Positions 33,900-45,283 of a stretch of DNA of 64,000 bases are shown here, in pieces (within the stretch, counting starts at the first letter, position 1; every line of letters begins with the position of its first letter). The translations under genes and the position numbers were made by a program. Below the pieces are notes generated by a model. It had not been told where the DNA came from. It ran no database searches and was given only the letters and a program-made list of their open reading frames with translations. Source of the DNA: Streptomyces sp. B1I3 (lineage in GTDB: Bacteria > Actinomycetota > Actinomycetes > Streptomycetales > Streptomycetaceae); contig NZ_JAUSYD010000001.1 of assembly GCF_030816615.1 (NCBI RefSeq), positions 62,001 to 126,000 on the forward strand, read 5' to 3'.

Positions 33900-34200
33900 T
33901 TCCATCGAAGACGGCGGCAACGGCGTGCCCGCGGGGGTCCTGTACGGCGAAGAGGTACGCGAAAGCGAGCTCGACCTCCGCGATCTGGCTGAGGCGCATT
34001 GACAGCGAGCGCATGCCGGTGACCCGGGCCAGCTGGTCAGGGGCGGTGATCCGGGGCGGGAGAGCACCGACAGCGGCTACGAACAGTGCGTCGACGGCGC
34101 CGAGGACGAGCGCCACCGTGACCAGGACCCATAAGGCCGGAGCCGTCAGTGCGATCCCGGCGGCCACTGCCAGGATGAGGAGGCAGCGCAGCGTTTCAGT
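33900..34200 (-). pseudogene. MFS transporter fragment
   Basis: Leftward frame with LLILAVAAGIALTAPALWVL, VLGAVDALFVAAVGALPPRI and RVTGMRSLSMRLSQIA, a typical internal loop and helix pair of MFS exporters of the drug-efflux type. It then becomes unrelated and stops near the MerR gene. Both ends are missing. Confidence 0.6.
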
Positions 34201-34221
34201 GAAGATCCGACTGGATCTGGG

Positions 34222-34515
34222 TCAGTCGATGCCTTCGACGATGCGGAAGTCGCGCTCGACGCCGTCGGAGAGAGCGACCAGCGCCTCCTGGTAGGCCGCA
34301 CTCTCGTGCGCCGCGACGGCCTGCTCGAAGCTGTCGAACTCGATCAGGACGGTGCGCTCGGCGATTCCGGCGTCATGCGCCATGACCCGACTGCCACGGG
34401 TGAGGATCCGACCGCCCCCGGCCTTGACGGCCGGACCGGCCAGCTTGTTGTAAGCAGCCAGCTTCTCGGAGTCTGACATGGTGCGGTAGGCGCTGACCCA
34501 GTAGCCCTTGGGCAT
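34222..34515 (-). CDS. DUF1330 protein
   Basis: 97 aa, ATG 34515 with GGAGG five bases upstream. KGYWVSAYRTMSDSEKLAAY, VKAGGGRILTRGSRVM and TVLIEFDSFEQAVAAHESAA then YQEAL are the dimeric alpha/beta-barrel pattern of DUF1330. Biochemical role unknown. 36 bases downstream of the MFS gene on the same strand, so possibly co-transcribed with marR and the transporter. Confidence 0.9.
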   Translation of the reverse strand: MPKGYWVSAYRTMSDSEKLAAYNKLAGPAVKAGGGRILTRGSRVMAHDAGIAERTVLIEFDSFEQAVAAHESAAYQEALVALSDGVERDFRIVEGID

Positions 34516-34551
34516 GGAACCTCCAGTGTTGTTGCGATGGGTGCATCTGAC

Positions 34552-35985
34552 TTACGGGTTGGTCTCGGACGAGCGTCGGCGGGCGAGAGCGAGGCTTGTC
34601 AGCGTCGTGATCGCCATGGCGCCGATGCCGACCAGCGCCGCGGTGGTGTAGGCGCTGTCGTCGGGGAAGAGGTGGCCGGGGCCGGTGCCCGCGGCGAGGA
34701 TCAGGCCGCCGATGGCGCTGCCCAGGGAGTACCCGACGCTGCGGACGACGTAGTTGAAGCTCATGGCGCTCGACGTCTCGCTCTTGGGGGTGACGGCCAG
34801 GATGACGCCGGGCATCGCGGCCGAGAAGCCGCCGACGCCGAAGCCGAGCACGCCCATCGCCGCGAACAGTTCGGCCAGGTCCGACCGGGCCGCCGCGAAC
34901 AGGGCGAACCCGCCGCCGACCACGACGGCGCTGCCGGCCAGGAGCAGAGGGTCGGCGATCCGCGTCCGGACCCGCGGCGTGAGCTTGCCGGCGACGAACC
35001 CCAGCACCGAGAACGGGATGAGGACCAGCCCGGCGACGAAGGTCGTCAGCCCGAAGCCGTAGCCGGCGCCGTGCGGCGTCTGCGCGTACCGGGTGATGAG
35101 CGTGAGCAGGAGGTACATGCCGATCCCGCCGACGAACATGGCGAGGTTCGCCCCGGCGACCGCCGGGTGCCGCACCGCCCGCACATCGACCAGGGGCGTC
35201 GTGCTGCGCAGCTCGATGACGGCCCAGACGCAGAGCAGCACCACCGCGACGACGGTGAGGCCCGCCGCCACGGCGAGGTGCCGGCTCCACAGATTCCGTT
35301 CGCCGGCGAGGAACAGCACCAGGAGTAGCCCAGCGGCCAGGACGACCGCGCCTGCCACGTCCACGTGGGCGGAGCGGCCTTCGGGGGCTTCGGGCATGAA
35401 GCGCCACGCGGTCAGGAGGGCGGCGGCGGTGACGACCAGGCCGAGGCCGTAGGCGGCCCGTACCCCGCCGAGCTCGGCGAGCAGTGCGGCCAGCGGGTAG
35501 CCGACGCCGGCCCCGATGATAGAGACCACCGAGATCAGGGCGATCACGGCCGCGCTGCGCTCCTCGGGGAGGTGGTCCCGGGCCACGCCCATCATCAGCG
35601 CCGTCAGCCCGAGCCCGACGCCCTGGGCCGCCCTGCCGGCCAGCAGCCACGCGAACGGCAGCGGCAGCACGGTGAGCGCGCTGCCGGCGACGACGATCGC
35701 CAGCGTGGCGAGGATCGTGGCCCGCCGGTGCGGGCCGGCTCCGAGCCGGCCCAGAACCGGCGTGGCGACGGCGCCGCTGAGCAGCGCGACGGTCAGCGTC
35801 CACTGCGCGCTGCCGAGCGAGACGTGGAACGAGGTCGCCACGCTGGTGATGAGCGGCGTCCCGAGGCTGGCGACCGCCGCCACGACCAGAGCGATGAACA
35901 TCAGGGCGGGGACCAGCACCCGCGCCTCGGAACGCGCCACCGGGAACGCCTTCACCGCGACCCCGCCGACCGGCTGCCCGGTCAC
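34552..35985 (-). CDS. MFS drug transporter
   Basis: 477 aa from GTG 35985, which overlaps the MarR stop codon (GTGA); this coupling decides the start. Around 14 hydrophobic segments; LVPALMFIALVVAAVASLGT opens the first and LGRLGAGPHRRATILATLAI is the loop 2-3 region, consistent with the DHA2-type multidrug exporters. Under control of the adjacent MarR gene. Substrate unknown. Confidence 0.88.
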   Translation of the reverse strand: MTGQPVGGVAVKAFPVARSEARVLVPALMFIALVVAAVASLGTPLITSVATSFHVSLGSAQWTLTVALLSGAVATPVLGRLGAGPHRRATILATLAIVVAGSALTVLPLPFAWLLAGRAAQGVGLGLTALMMGVARDHLPEERSAAVIALISVVSIIGAGVGYPLAALLAELGGVRAAYGLGLVVTAAALLTAWRFMPEAPEGRSAHVDVAGAVVLAAGLLLVLFLAGERNLWSRHLAVAAGLTVVAVVLLCVWAVIELRSTTPLVDVRAVRHPAVAGANLAMFVGGIGMYLLLTLITRYAQTPHGAGYGFGLTTFVAGLVLIPFSVLGFVAGKLTPRVRTRIADPLLLAGSAVVVGGGFALFAAARSDLAELFAAMGVLGFGVGGFSAAMPGVILAVTPKSETSSAMSFNYVVRSVGYSLGSAIGGLILAAGTGPGHLFPDDSAYTTAALVGIGAMAITTLTSLALARRRSSETNP

Positions 35986-36440
35986 CGCTTCGGCCCTTCG
36001 CGGTCCTGGCTTTCGAGCTCCGCCAGATGCTTCAGCGCCGGAAGGGCCGCCATCAGCGCCTCGACCTCGTCGCCGGTGAGCTCGCCGATCAACCGCTCGA
36101 ACGCGTGGACGCCCGCCTGGCGCCGCGTCCGGACATAGGAGGCCCCGGCCTCGGTCAGGCACACCAGCGTGACCCGCTTGTCGGACGCGTCGCCCCGTCG
36201 CTCGACCAGGCCGGACTCCTCCATGACCCGGACCAGGGCGGTCATCGCGGGCTGGGTGACGCGCTCGACCGCGGCCAGATCGGTGATGCGCCGCGGGCCG
36301 GTCCGGTCCAGGGTGGCCAGGGTGGCGGCGGACGTCAGGCTCATGTCCCGGGGCAGGCGTCTCGCGGCCCTGGTGGCCAGGCCGTAGAGGGCTGCCCCGA
36401 TGGCGGCGGACGCGCCAGGAGCGGTGTCTTGACGACTCAT
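35982..36440 (-). CDS. MarR-family regulator
   Basis: 152 aa. Winged helix: SLTSAATLATLDRTGPRRIT, DLAAVERVTQPAMTALVRVM, EESGLVERRGDASDKRVTLV (wing with DxRxxxV). The first gene of an overlapping marR-MFS pair, the usual layout for ligand-induced drug efflux. ATG 36440 lies inside a small AT-rich dyad. Confidence 0.9.
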   Translation of the reverse strand: MSRQDTAPGASAAIGAALYGLATRAARRLPRDMSLTSAATLATLDRTGPRRITDLAAVERVTQPAMTALVRVMEESGLVERRGDASDKRVTLVCLTEAGASYVRTRRQAGVHAFERLIGELTGDEVEALMAALPALKHLAELESQDREGPKR

Positions 36441-36451
36441 GCTCGAAGCAT
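36439..36451. promoter_or_regulatory. Candidate MarR operator at the start codon
   Basis: ATGCT-CGA-AGCAT is a perfect dyad overlapping the marR start; AT-rich sequence (TTTTTATATTCATAG) follows and may hold the promoter. Confidence 0.4.
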
Positions 36452-36563
36452 AGCATTTTTATATTCATAGTTTATGGAAATGTCGACTGTCGCGGGCGGC
36501 CTCGATCCGCCCTCTCGCGCGGGGCGCCCCGGCGCCGGGTGCGAGGCGGACGCCCTTCGACTT

Positions 36564-37100
36564 CACCTACAGCGCTGGCTGACCCAACGGATCGCCACCA
36601 TTGAGGTGCCCCGAACACCACCGGCGTCTCCGGTACTTCGCTACCTGGCATCGGATTCGCCGACTACGGGCCACTGCGGAGAAGGGGCCGCTGGGACGCT
36701 CTCAGACGCACCAGGCCGCATCGTGCCGCACTCGTTCTCGTCTATGCCCAGCCCGTCAGCCGCATCGTTCGCCTCACCCTCGACGACATCACCGACGACG
36801 GAGTCACTGTCACTGCCCGGCTGGTTGATCCGCCTTCCCCGCTCCCGAGCCCGTTGCCGACCTGATGCGGGCATACATCCTGTCCAGCCAGCATCTGCCC
36901 TACGCAACAGCAGAAGCTCTCACCGGCTCTTCCCCGGCCGCCAGCCCGGACAGCCGATGAACCCGGTCAGCCTCCAAGTCCATCTGCGTGAGATCGGCGT
37001 CCCGCCGCAGCGTGGCAGGACCTCCGCGATCCGCGGGTGGTGCGTGCGTCTGGTCCCCTTCGTCGCGGCTGCCGTATCGGCTCGTCACTCGTTGAGGTGA
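36564..37100 (+). pseudogene. Tyrosine recombinase/integrase-like gene, multiply frameshifted
   Basis: Fragments in three frames follow the order of a Streptomyces tyrosine-recombinase-like family: HLQRWLTQRI, then LRYFATWHRIRRL, then RIVRLTLDDITDDGVTVTAR, LVDPPSPLPEPVADLMRAYI, and finally LFPGRQPGQPMNPVSLQVHL, REIGVPPQRGRTSAIR. Several indels and deletions; the catalytic C-terminal His/Tyr region is not seen. Confidence 0.65.
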
Positions 37101-37197
37101 CCATTCCGGTGGGTCCCGGAGGATTCCGCCCCGGACACCCCAAGATCACCTCGTGTGTCCGGGGCGGTCCCGGACCCGGACGATTGGGGAACCTTCG

Positions 37198-37596
37198 ATG
37201 ATGCGGTCCTTGCGGATGGCGGCTGTGGCCATGGGCGCCGTGGCGATGCTGGGCAGTTCAGCAGTGGCGCAGGCCGCCGACACCCCGCCGGCAGGCACGA
37301 TCACGTACGCCTATACGTCCGGCACGCCCAGCCCGAAGGACATCGTCATGAACTGGCGAGGCACCTGCACGAACCCCGGACAAGAGCTCCACTTCGTTGC
37401 TCAGGGGACGAACTGGGGCGGGAGCGACGACAACGTCAAGTGCCAGGTCGACGGTACCTACTGGGCGTCCATCATGATCTACGACTACGACGACCGGGGC
37501 ATGAAGTACGGGCAGAGCTTCGACTACCAGGCGATGCTGATGAGCATGAATGAGCCCTTCGTGGCCAGCACCTCCACGGGCACGGCCACACTGTAG
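37198..37596 (+). CDS. Small secreted protein, unknown function
   Basis: 132 aa from ATG 37198. Signal peptide MRMAAVAMGAVAMLGSSAVA-type core with cleavage near AQAA, then an acidic beta-rich domain with two cysteines (GTCTNPG and VKCQVDG) and DYDDRGMKYGQSFDYQ. No family recognised. It is monocistronic; the upstream integrase remnant ends about 100 bases before. Confidence 0.7.
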   Translation: MMRSLRMAAVAMGAVAMLGSSAVAQAADTPPAGTITYAYTSGTPSPKDIVMNWRGTCTNPGQELHFVAQGTNWGGSDDNVKCQVDGTYWASIMIYDYDDRGMKYGQSFDYQAMLMSMNEPFVASTSTGTATL

Positions 37597-37740
37597 CTAG
37601 GGTCAGACCACTCCCAACGGTTCGCCCGGGGAACCGGGAACTCAGGGCATTCACGGAGCGGTTGATCAGGGCCGCACAGACTGCATGGTCAGCGACCTCT
37701 CAGAACCATCTCGCAGAGAGCGGCGGTACTTGCTCAATTG

Positions 37741-37768
37741 CGCCTCCCCGGCCGCTGCCGGGGAGGCG
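37741..37768 (+). terminator. 12-bp stem hairpin downstream of the secreted protein
   Basis: CGCCTCCCCGGC pairs perfectly with GCCGGGGAGGCG around CGCT, followed by TTGCGCTTTT. The remaining sequence of 37597-38166 has no recognisable gene. Confidence 0.65.
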
Positions 37769-38166
37769 TTGCGCTTTTGGGCTGCAGAAACAGGCGCACT
37801 GGGTAGCCGGCCGTCCGAGGAAGGTGCCACCGCCGGAGCGCCCGTCAGCTGCCCGCCGAGTGAGGCCGGGCCCAAGGACATACCCGGCGTCGACGGAATT
37901 GTCATTTCTCCCCCTGTCCGGCTGGATGACAACCGAAGGTGTTGTCCGCGTCGTTCGGATCGCTGATGGGCATGAACAGAGCTTGTCTGGACGGGTCGTG
38001 GCGTGGCCGCCGTTCTGCCTGTCGTCGCGGTAGCCCGTTTCTGCGGTTGCTCGACGTGTGGCCTCGCAGGCGATGGCGTGCCAGGCCGCACGTCGGGTCG
38101 GCGTGACAGGTCCCGGCACGCCGATGACCAGTCGCCGTAATGCGGCTGTGGAGGCCCTTCGGCGGG

Positions 38167-40014
<1,848 letters not shown>

Positions 40015-40084
40015 AGTGGTGCCTCTTCCAGGCGGTACGGGCGTCGGCTCGGGACAGGTGTGGTGCGGCGGCGGTGGTGGCGGG

Positions 40085-40804
40085 TCACGTGAAGACGTGG
40101 TGGTAGGGGACGCTCCACTCGTTGGGCAGCCGCGGGTAGAAGGTGTTGATGACCGTGCCCGTGAAGTCCCCACCCCAGTTGTAGGTCAGACGCACCTCGC
40201 TGTCGGCCGCCACCGCGTGGTCCTTGAACCCGAGGATGGCGTCGGGATGGGTGATCGGCACGAAGGTGATCCCGCCCCACGGCGTCACCGTGACCACCCA
40301 CAGCTGGGTGTCCTCGGGCGCCCCGTTCTTCCCGCGCCACAGGTCGCCGACCTTGTCGGGCAGGCCCACCTGGACGGTGTCGGCCGTGCTCTCGGGGGCG
40401 TCCTGGTGCACGGTGATGCGCCGGCGCTGCGGCTTCGGTGCGCCGTCGTCACCGCGCCCGGCGTCGGCGTCGTTCGCGCCGACAGGTGTGGACGGCACCT
40501 GGCCGGCGGCGCTCTCGAGGAAGTACAGCGGTCGCTGCCCGAAGAAGCCGGCAGGGGTGATGTACCAGAGGTGGCCTTGTGCTTCCTTGGTGGCCGGGTC
40601 GAGCGTGGTGGCCAGCTTGACCCCCTTGTCGTGGATCGCCTCCCCCAGCTCGGCGGGCCGCAGGAAGCCGCCGTTGAAGGCGTGGACGAGCATGACGGGG
40701 CGGTTCTCGATCAGCGCGGCCACGATCGCATTGTCGTAGCTGTTCACCGCCACCGGACCGCCGACCACCAGATTCGACATCGCCGTGCGTTCTTGGGTGT
40801 ACAT
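40085..40804 (-). CDS. Unknown 239-aa protein with trefoil-like motifs
   Basis: 239 aa, ATG 40804 with GGTGAGG seven bases upstream. No signal peptide. Three roughly similar stretches (NAIVAALIENRPVMLVHAFN; GHLWYITPAGFFGQRPLYFL; TQLWVVTVTPWGGITFVPIT) with two xLW motifs suggest a divergent beta-trefoil, split by a charged linker (GANDADAGRGDDGAPKPQRR). It ends in NWGGDFTGTVINTFYPRLPN. It lies upstream of the trefoil/FG-GAP gene on the same strand and divergent from the pore-former-like gene. Function unknown; trefoil assignment is a guess. Confidence 0.65.
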   Translation of the reverse strand: MYTQERTAMSNLVVGGPVAVNSYDNAIVAALIENRPVMLVHAFNGGFLRPAELGEAIHDKGVKLATTLDPATKEAQGHLWYITPAGFFGQRPLYFLESAAGQVPSTPVGANDADAGRGDDGAPKPQRRRITVHQDAPESTADTVQVGLPDKVGDLWRGKNGAPEDTQLWVVTVTPWGGITFVPITHPDAILGFKDHAVAADSEVRLTYNWGGDFTGTVINTFYPRLPNEWSVPYHHVFT

Positions 40805-41207
40805 AGCGGAACCTCACCTTTTGTTGACGTGGAGAACAATTCGCCAGGAATTCAAGACAGTGGCCTATCACGCAGGATTACCGCAGATCGAACCGTTCTT
40901 GACCGAAACAATTCCGAAAACGAAAGATCGATCGAACCAAACACCCCTACCTGCGGCAACTCGCGGCCACAAACCCGCAGACAAGACTCCCGGTAAGTCA
41001 TGAACCGAATGATCGGCAGCGCTTCAACCTACCGCTCGATTAGGCGAGTTGAAGGTGGTCGGCGAACCTTTTCACTCGTTTGAGCGTGATGCGCGAAGAC
41101 GTCTTCTCGGGAAATCCGGATCCTGATAGTTTCGAGGTTCGGAAAGCGCGCAGAGCCCGTTTATGTTTCACCGAGCCGGGTTCTGCCAGATCGGCCGAGG
41201 ACGGGGA
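40805..41207. promoter_or_regulatory. Divergent promoter region of the propeller/pore-former cluster
   Basis: No gene. It is less GC-rich than the surroundings, as expected for two divergent promoters, but no dyad or consensus pair could be fixed by eye. Confidence 0.4.
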
Positions 41208-42299
41208 ATGCCTTCCACTGCGTACAACCTGGAACGGTTCAAGCGCCACCCGCTGACGAAGAAGAACCTGCGGGAACTGAACATCGACCTGCAGTCGATC
41301 CTGAACCATCCCAACCTGGTCCACACCGACAATTTCGGCGTGCAGCACACGCCCGTCGGGGTCTCCATCAACAAGTTGGGCTTCGGTGATTTTCCCGGGT
41401 CCGCGTTCGATCTGGGCTGGCTCGGCTACATGAACCTCGGGGAGCCGCTGATCGAGGAGCGGTGCGACATCACCCAGCCGGCGCCCGACACGTTCTCCTC
41501 GCGCGCTTACGTCAACCGCAGCCAAACGCAGGAGATGACCTTCACCGACTCGGTCGATTTCACCGTGTCGAACGGGGTGACATGGTCGCTCCACGGGGAT
41601 GCCAAGCTCACCTTCGGTGGCAGCGTCGGCGCGCAGCTGCAGCTGCAGCTGCAGAACCAGCTCAAGATGGACCTTCAGGCGCAGCTCGGGACGCAGCTGC
41701 GCAACGACATGGCGAACAAGAACGCCAATACGGTGACGAACAAGAACAGCAAGGACAGCGTGGGGGTGGACAACGCCAATGCGACCGAGACGGCCACGAC
41801 GAACTCGGCGGGGAACTCGACGTCGAACTCGGTGACGAACTCGGTGGCGTTCACGACCCAGGGCAGCGCCACCGGCAGCGCGTCGCTCAACGCACAGCTG
41901 GCGCTGGGCATCGCGGCTTCGGTCGGCGGCTCCCTGACCACCAGCTGGACCTCGAAATCGCAGATCTCCGGCAAGGTCCCGGCAAGCTCCCGCGTGGAGA
42001 CCATCGCCACGCAGCGGCGTACGCACAAGCACTACACCTACGAGATTCCGGTGACCTTCTCCGGGTACCTCGCGGTGAAGTACGCCGTGCCGGTGGCGGT
42101 CCTGGCTCCCCCGCAGTCCGGGAATCTTCCCGGCCTCAACCAGGTGGTCGCCCGTGACATCGGCGTCCTCAACCTGGCAGGCGGAGGCTTCCGCATGAAG
42201 GGACTGGCCGAGGTCGTCTCCGCCCTGGACGTCCACCACACGATGTTCGACGAGGAGGCGCTGACCTTCAGCCAGCGAGCACTGTACAAGGGGCCTTGA
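41208..42299 (+). CDS. Candidate aerolysin/ETX-MTX2-like beta-pore-forming protein
   Basis: 363 aa from ATG 41208 (GAGGACGGGGA upstream). No signal peptide. Residues ~108-130 (MTFTDSVDFTVSNGVTWSLH) and ~247-290 (SWTSKSQISGKVPASSRVET, YTYEIPVTFSGYLAVKY) look like long Ser/Thr-rich strands; between them lie a Gln-Leu alternating run (GAQLQLQLQNQLKMDLQAQL, 141-160) and an extreme Asn/Ser/Thr-rich stretch (170-225). Such low-charge amphipathic strands and a central insertion loop are typical of aerolysin-fold toxins. The PxSxxxxxxT-type segment and following YTVPVTxSG pattern agree. No sequence homology can be proved here. Confidence 0.55.
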   Translation: MPSTAYNLERFKRHPLTKKNLRELNIDLQSILNHPNLVHTDNFGVQHTPVGVSINKLGFGDFPGSAFDLGWLGYMNLGEPLIEERCDITQPAPDTFSSRAYVNRSQTQEMTFTDSVDFTVSNGVTWSLHGDAKLTFGGSVGAQLQLQLQNQLKMDLQAQLGTQLRNDMANKNANTVTNKNSKDSVGVDNANATETATTNSAGNSTSNSVTNSVAFTTQGSATGSASLNAQLALGIAASVGGSLTTSWTSKSQISGKVPASSRVETIATQRRTHKHYTYEIPVTFSGYLAVKYAVPVAVLAPPQSGNLPGLNQVVARDIGVLNLAGGGFRMKGLAEVVSALDVHHTMFDEEALTFSQRALYKGP

Positions 42300-42339
42300 C
42301 CGGGCGGCGGCGCCGCCACGACGACCAGAGGTGATGACC

Positions 42340-42891
42340 ATGGTGTTCGACAACATCTTCGGTTCCGCGAAGGACAGTGCGGGGCTCTTCTCGGTGCGGA
42401 CCGACAAAGCCGATTCGCAGCCGGGTGTGGATGACTTCGAGGAGGTCGAGCAGGACGCATACGACGACAAGAGCACCAGCCTGTTCAGCAACGCGATCCA
42501 CGGAGCGTCCTCCCGGGCGAAAGTCGTGCAGGAGCAGTCACCCGAAGCACGGGCCGTCCTGGGCTTCCTCAGCTCCTTCATCCACACCACCCAGACATCA
42601 GCCGATGCCCAGGCGACCTACGCCCAGCAGCCCAGCTCGGTGTCCACGGCGGCGTCCGACGGCATGAACAAGGCGAGCGAGACGGTGACGGGCCGCGACG
42701 ACCTGAAGAAGAACGGGGACCTGGAGGACAAGCCGAAGAAAGACAACTACACAAATCTCCCCAAAGCCCCGAAAGCACCCCAAGCCCAAGAAGCCCCTGC
42801 GCCGCCCACGACGACCGCCCAAGTCCCGAAGACCCTGGGGGAAACCAGGAAGACCAACGCGACAGCCGAGAACCCGCCCAGCCCTCAATAG
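42340..42891 (+). CDS. Small acidic/disordered protein of the propeller cluster
   Basis: 183 aa; ATG 42340 preferred because AGAGG lies eight bases upstream (an ATG at 42334 is too close). N-terminal half acidic with a possible helix (AVLGFLSSFIHTTQTSADAQ), C-terminal half Lys/Pro/Ala-rich and probably disordered (NLPKAPKAPQAQEAPAPPTT). No signal peptide, no family recognised. It follows the pore-former-like gene by 40 bases and ends at a strong terminator, so the two form a transcription unit; it may be a partner or chaperone. Confidence 0.65.
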   Translation: MVFDNIFGSAKDSAGLFSVRTDKADSQPGVDDFEEVEQDAYDDKSTSLFSNAIHGASSRAKVVQEQSPEARAVLGFLSSFIHTTQTSADAQATYAQQPSSVSTAASDGMNKASETVTGRDDLKKNGDLEDKPKKDNYTNLPKAPKAPQAQEAPAPPTTTAQVPKTLGETRKTNATAENPPSPQ

Positions 42892-42903
42892 AGCCCGGCC
42901 TAC

Positions 42904-42939
42904 GAGGGGGGCAAGGGCGATCACGCCGTTGCCCCCCTC
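42904..42939. terminator. Bidirectional terminator between convergent genes
   Basis: GAGGGGGGCAA (42904-42914) pairs perfectly with TTGCCCCCCTC (42929-42939), with an inner GGCG-ATCA-CGCC stem. It separates the 42340 gene from the convergent NHL gene. Confidence 0.8.
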
Positions 42940-42950
42940 CCGTGTGTCGG

Positions 42951-44477
42951 TCATACGGGGAGCAGCTGCCACTGCCGGTCGCGGTGGTCGCGCTTTGCCC
43001 CGTGCTGCTTGATCGCTGTGCGGGCGTTGGTGTCGACCTGCAGGAGCAGGCCGCTGTTGCGGTTCGCGATCTCGTACACCCGCGGGGTGTCGGTCAGTGA
43101 GCCCACCGGGATCAGCCGCCAGTGCTGGTGGTGTGCGTCATCACCCTCGTAGGCGCGCTGCGCGACCACCGCCCCCTCCTTCTCGCGCGCCTCGACGACC
43201 TCCAGGACCTTGCCGCTGCGCACGTTCTCGATCCGGTACAGGACCTCGCCGTCGTCCTGGCCCTCCACGACCAGCCGCCACCGCTGGTGATCCCTGGGGA
43301 CGGTGAGCATCTGGTGGACCTCGGCTCCGTCCTTGGTGGACTCGCGCACCACCGCCATCCGCAACCTACTGCGGACGTTGGCCCAGGAGACCACCGTGCC
43401 CGACTCGGGCAGCCCTGCCATCGGTGCCGCCGCGACCTTCCGGAGACGGTGGTTGTAGTGGTCGGCGATGTAGAGGGCGTCGACGCAGTTCACAGCGAGG
43501 CCGAACGGGTTGCGCAGCTGGGCCGAGGCTGCCGGGTCGCCGTCACCGCCGAAGCCCTCGGTGCCCGTGCCGGCGAACGTGCTGATCTCCCCGCCCGCAG
43601 TGATCTTCCGAACCCGGTGGCCGTTGTATTCGGAGATGTAGAGGGCATCGGTACTGTCCACCACCACCCCCGCCGGGTGGTACAGCTGGGCCGAGGCGGG
43701 CGGGCCGCCGTCACCGCTGGAGTTCGTGATGCCCGTGCCGGCGACCGTGCTGATCTTCCCGTCCGTGGTGACCTTCCGGACCCGGTGGTTGAGGTGGTCG
43801 GCGACGTAGAGGGTGCCGTGGCTGTCCACCGCTACCCCACGAGGACCGTTCAGCTGGGCGGCGGTGGCGGGGCCGCCGTCACCGCTGAAGTCCGCGGTGC
43901 CCGTGCCGGCGACCGTGCTGATCTCCCCGTCCGTGGTGACCTTCCGAACCCGGTCATTGTCGGAGTCGGCGATGTAGAGGGTGCCGTCACTGTCCACCAC
44001 TACCCCGCGCGGGTTGTTCAGCTGGGCGGCGGTGGCGGGACCGCCGTCACCCTCGGAGCCCTCGGTGCCCGTGCCGGCGACCGTGCTGATCTCCCCATCA
44101 GTCGTGATCCTCCTGATCCGGTGGTTGTCGCCATCGGCGATGTAGAGGTTGCCTGCGCTGTCCACCGCAACCTCGCGGGGGCCGTTCAGTTGGGCCGAGA
44201 TCGCCTGGCCGCCGTCACCGTCGGCGCCCGCGGTGCCGGAGCCGGCGACCGTGCTGATCTTCCCGTCATTCGTGATCTTCCGAACCCGGTGGCCTTTGTA
44301 GTCGGAGATGTAGAGGGTTCCGGCTCTGTCCACCGCGACCCCGTAGGGAAGGTTCAACTGAGCCGAGGCAGCAGGGTCGTTCTCCCCTTTGAACCCCGCG
44401 TCCCCGGTCCCGGCAATCGTTCTGATCGGAGGGGCACAGTGCTCACCATCTGCGGCTGCCGCGTGGGCAGTGCTCAT
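42951..44477 (-). CDS. NHL-repeat beta-propeller plus ricin-type beta-trefoil protein
   Basis: 508 aa from ATG 44477 (GAAGGG six bases upstream; in-frame starts up to 44498 exist). Residues ~20-345 contain six NHL blades, each with the pattern NxPxGVAVDSxGxLYIADxxNHRVRK followed by STVAGTGT and GDGGPA; six blades make a closed propeller. Residues ~360-508 form a trefoil with QRWRLV, QHWRLI and RQWQLL. No signal peptide. The mirror image of the FG-GAP protein in domain order (propeller first, lectin last), so the two probably act in the same process. Confidence 0.85.
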   Translation of the reverse strand: MSTAHAAAADGEHCAPPIRTIAGTGDAGFKGENDPAASAQLNLPYGVAVDRAGTLYISDYKGHRVRKITNDGKISTVAGSGTAGADGDGGQAISAQLNGPREVAVDSAGNLYIADGDNHRIRRITTDGEISTVAGTGTEGSEGDGGPATAAQLNNPRGVVVDSDGTLYIADSDNDRVRKVTTDGEISTVAGTGTADFSGDGGPATAAQLNGPRGVAVDSHGTLYVADHLNHRVRKVTTDGKISTVAGTGITNSSGDGGPPASAQLYHPAGVVVDSTDALYISEYNGHRVRKITAGGEISTFAGTGTEGFGGDGDPAASAQLRNPFGLAVNCVDALYIADHYNHRLRKVAAAPMAGLPESGTVVSWANVRSRLRMAVVRESTKDGAEVHQMLTVPRDHQRWRLVVEGQDDGEVLYRIENVRSGKVLEVVEAREKEGAVVAQRAYEGDDAHHQHWRLIPVGSLTDTPRVYEIANRNSGLLLQVDTNARTAIKQHGAKRDHRDRQWQLLPV

Positions 44478-45283
44478 CGTCATCCCTTCACCGTTCACTG
44501 ACCGTCGGCGCGCTCACCTCCGAAGCAACCGTGCCACCGGAGGCGCGCCACTTCCATGCTGAAGGCCAGCACTCCCCCGCCCGGGCCTGCGACGGGCAAA
44601 CCCATCCATCAAGTGATCCGGAAGCACTCCCCGCCAGACCGGTGAGCCTGCGTGCCCCGGCGTGTGTACCGGGGTGCGGCGCGGAGAGCGCCTCGGCAGC
44701 ACTCCCCACCCACCCCTTCCCTGCACCGGGACCAGACTGCGGGGCCCGGCCACGGCCTCGATGACACCGGACATGACAGCACCGGGCTACCGGGCGAAAA
44801 CCACCTTCACCGGTGCACTCACGCGGCCTCCGGCACGCTCATCGTCACCGCCGGCGCAACTACGTTGTCACCCAGCCCGCCAGGTACCGGCAGCGGCACG
44901 CCCCGGTACGACGGCAGCCGCAGTATGGGATGAGCCGGCCCGCCGTGCACGGGGCCTTGGGCCATCGCCTGCCGGACTGCGCCTGCACCCGTAACACCCG
45001 GCGGGTGGGCACGCCCATCCGAGGCAAGCGCGCAGTCTTGCGGACGAACAGCGCCGGCGTTTCGACCGATCCCTCGGCAGCCACAACACAGGTGCCGTCG
45101 CGGTTCTGCTGCTGCGCCCACTCGTCTGCCAGGCCATGAAGCGGCTTCTTCCGTTCCCCATGCGTAGTTCGAGTACTACTGCTGGAACAGGTACGTGGCA
45201 GCGGCCTCGCTGTACTCCCTCATGACCCCACCATTGTCAGTGCACGACGCCGACCAGGCCTGGCACCAGCATGGTTGCCCGGG
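44478..45283. other. Gene-free stretch of 0.8 kb
   Basis: No recognisable gene on either strand. It contains a small dyad, CCCCGG-CGTGTGTA-CCGGGG near 44656-44675. Frames here have atypical composition. Confidence 0.4.
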
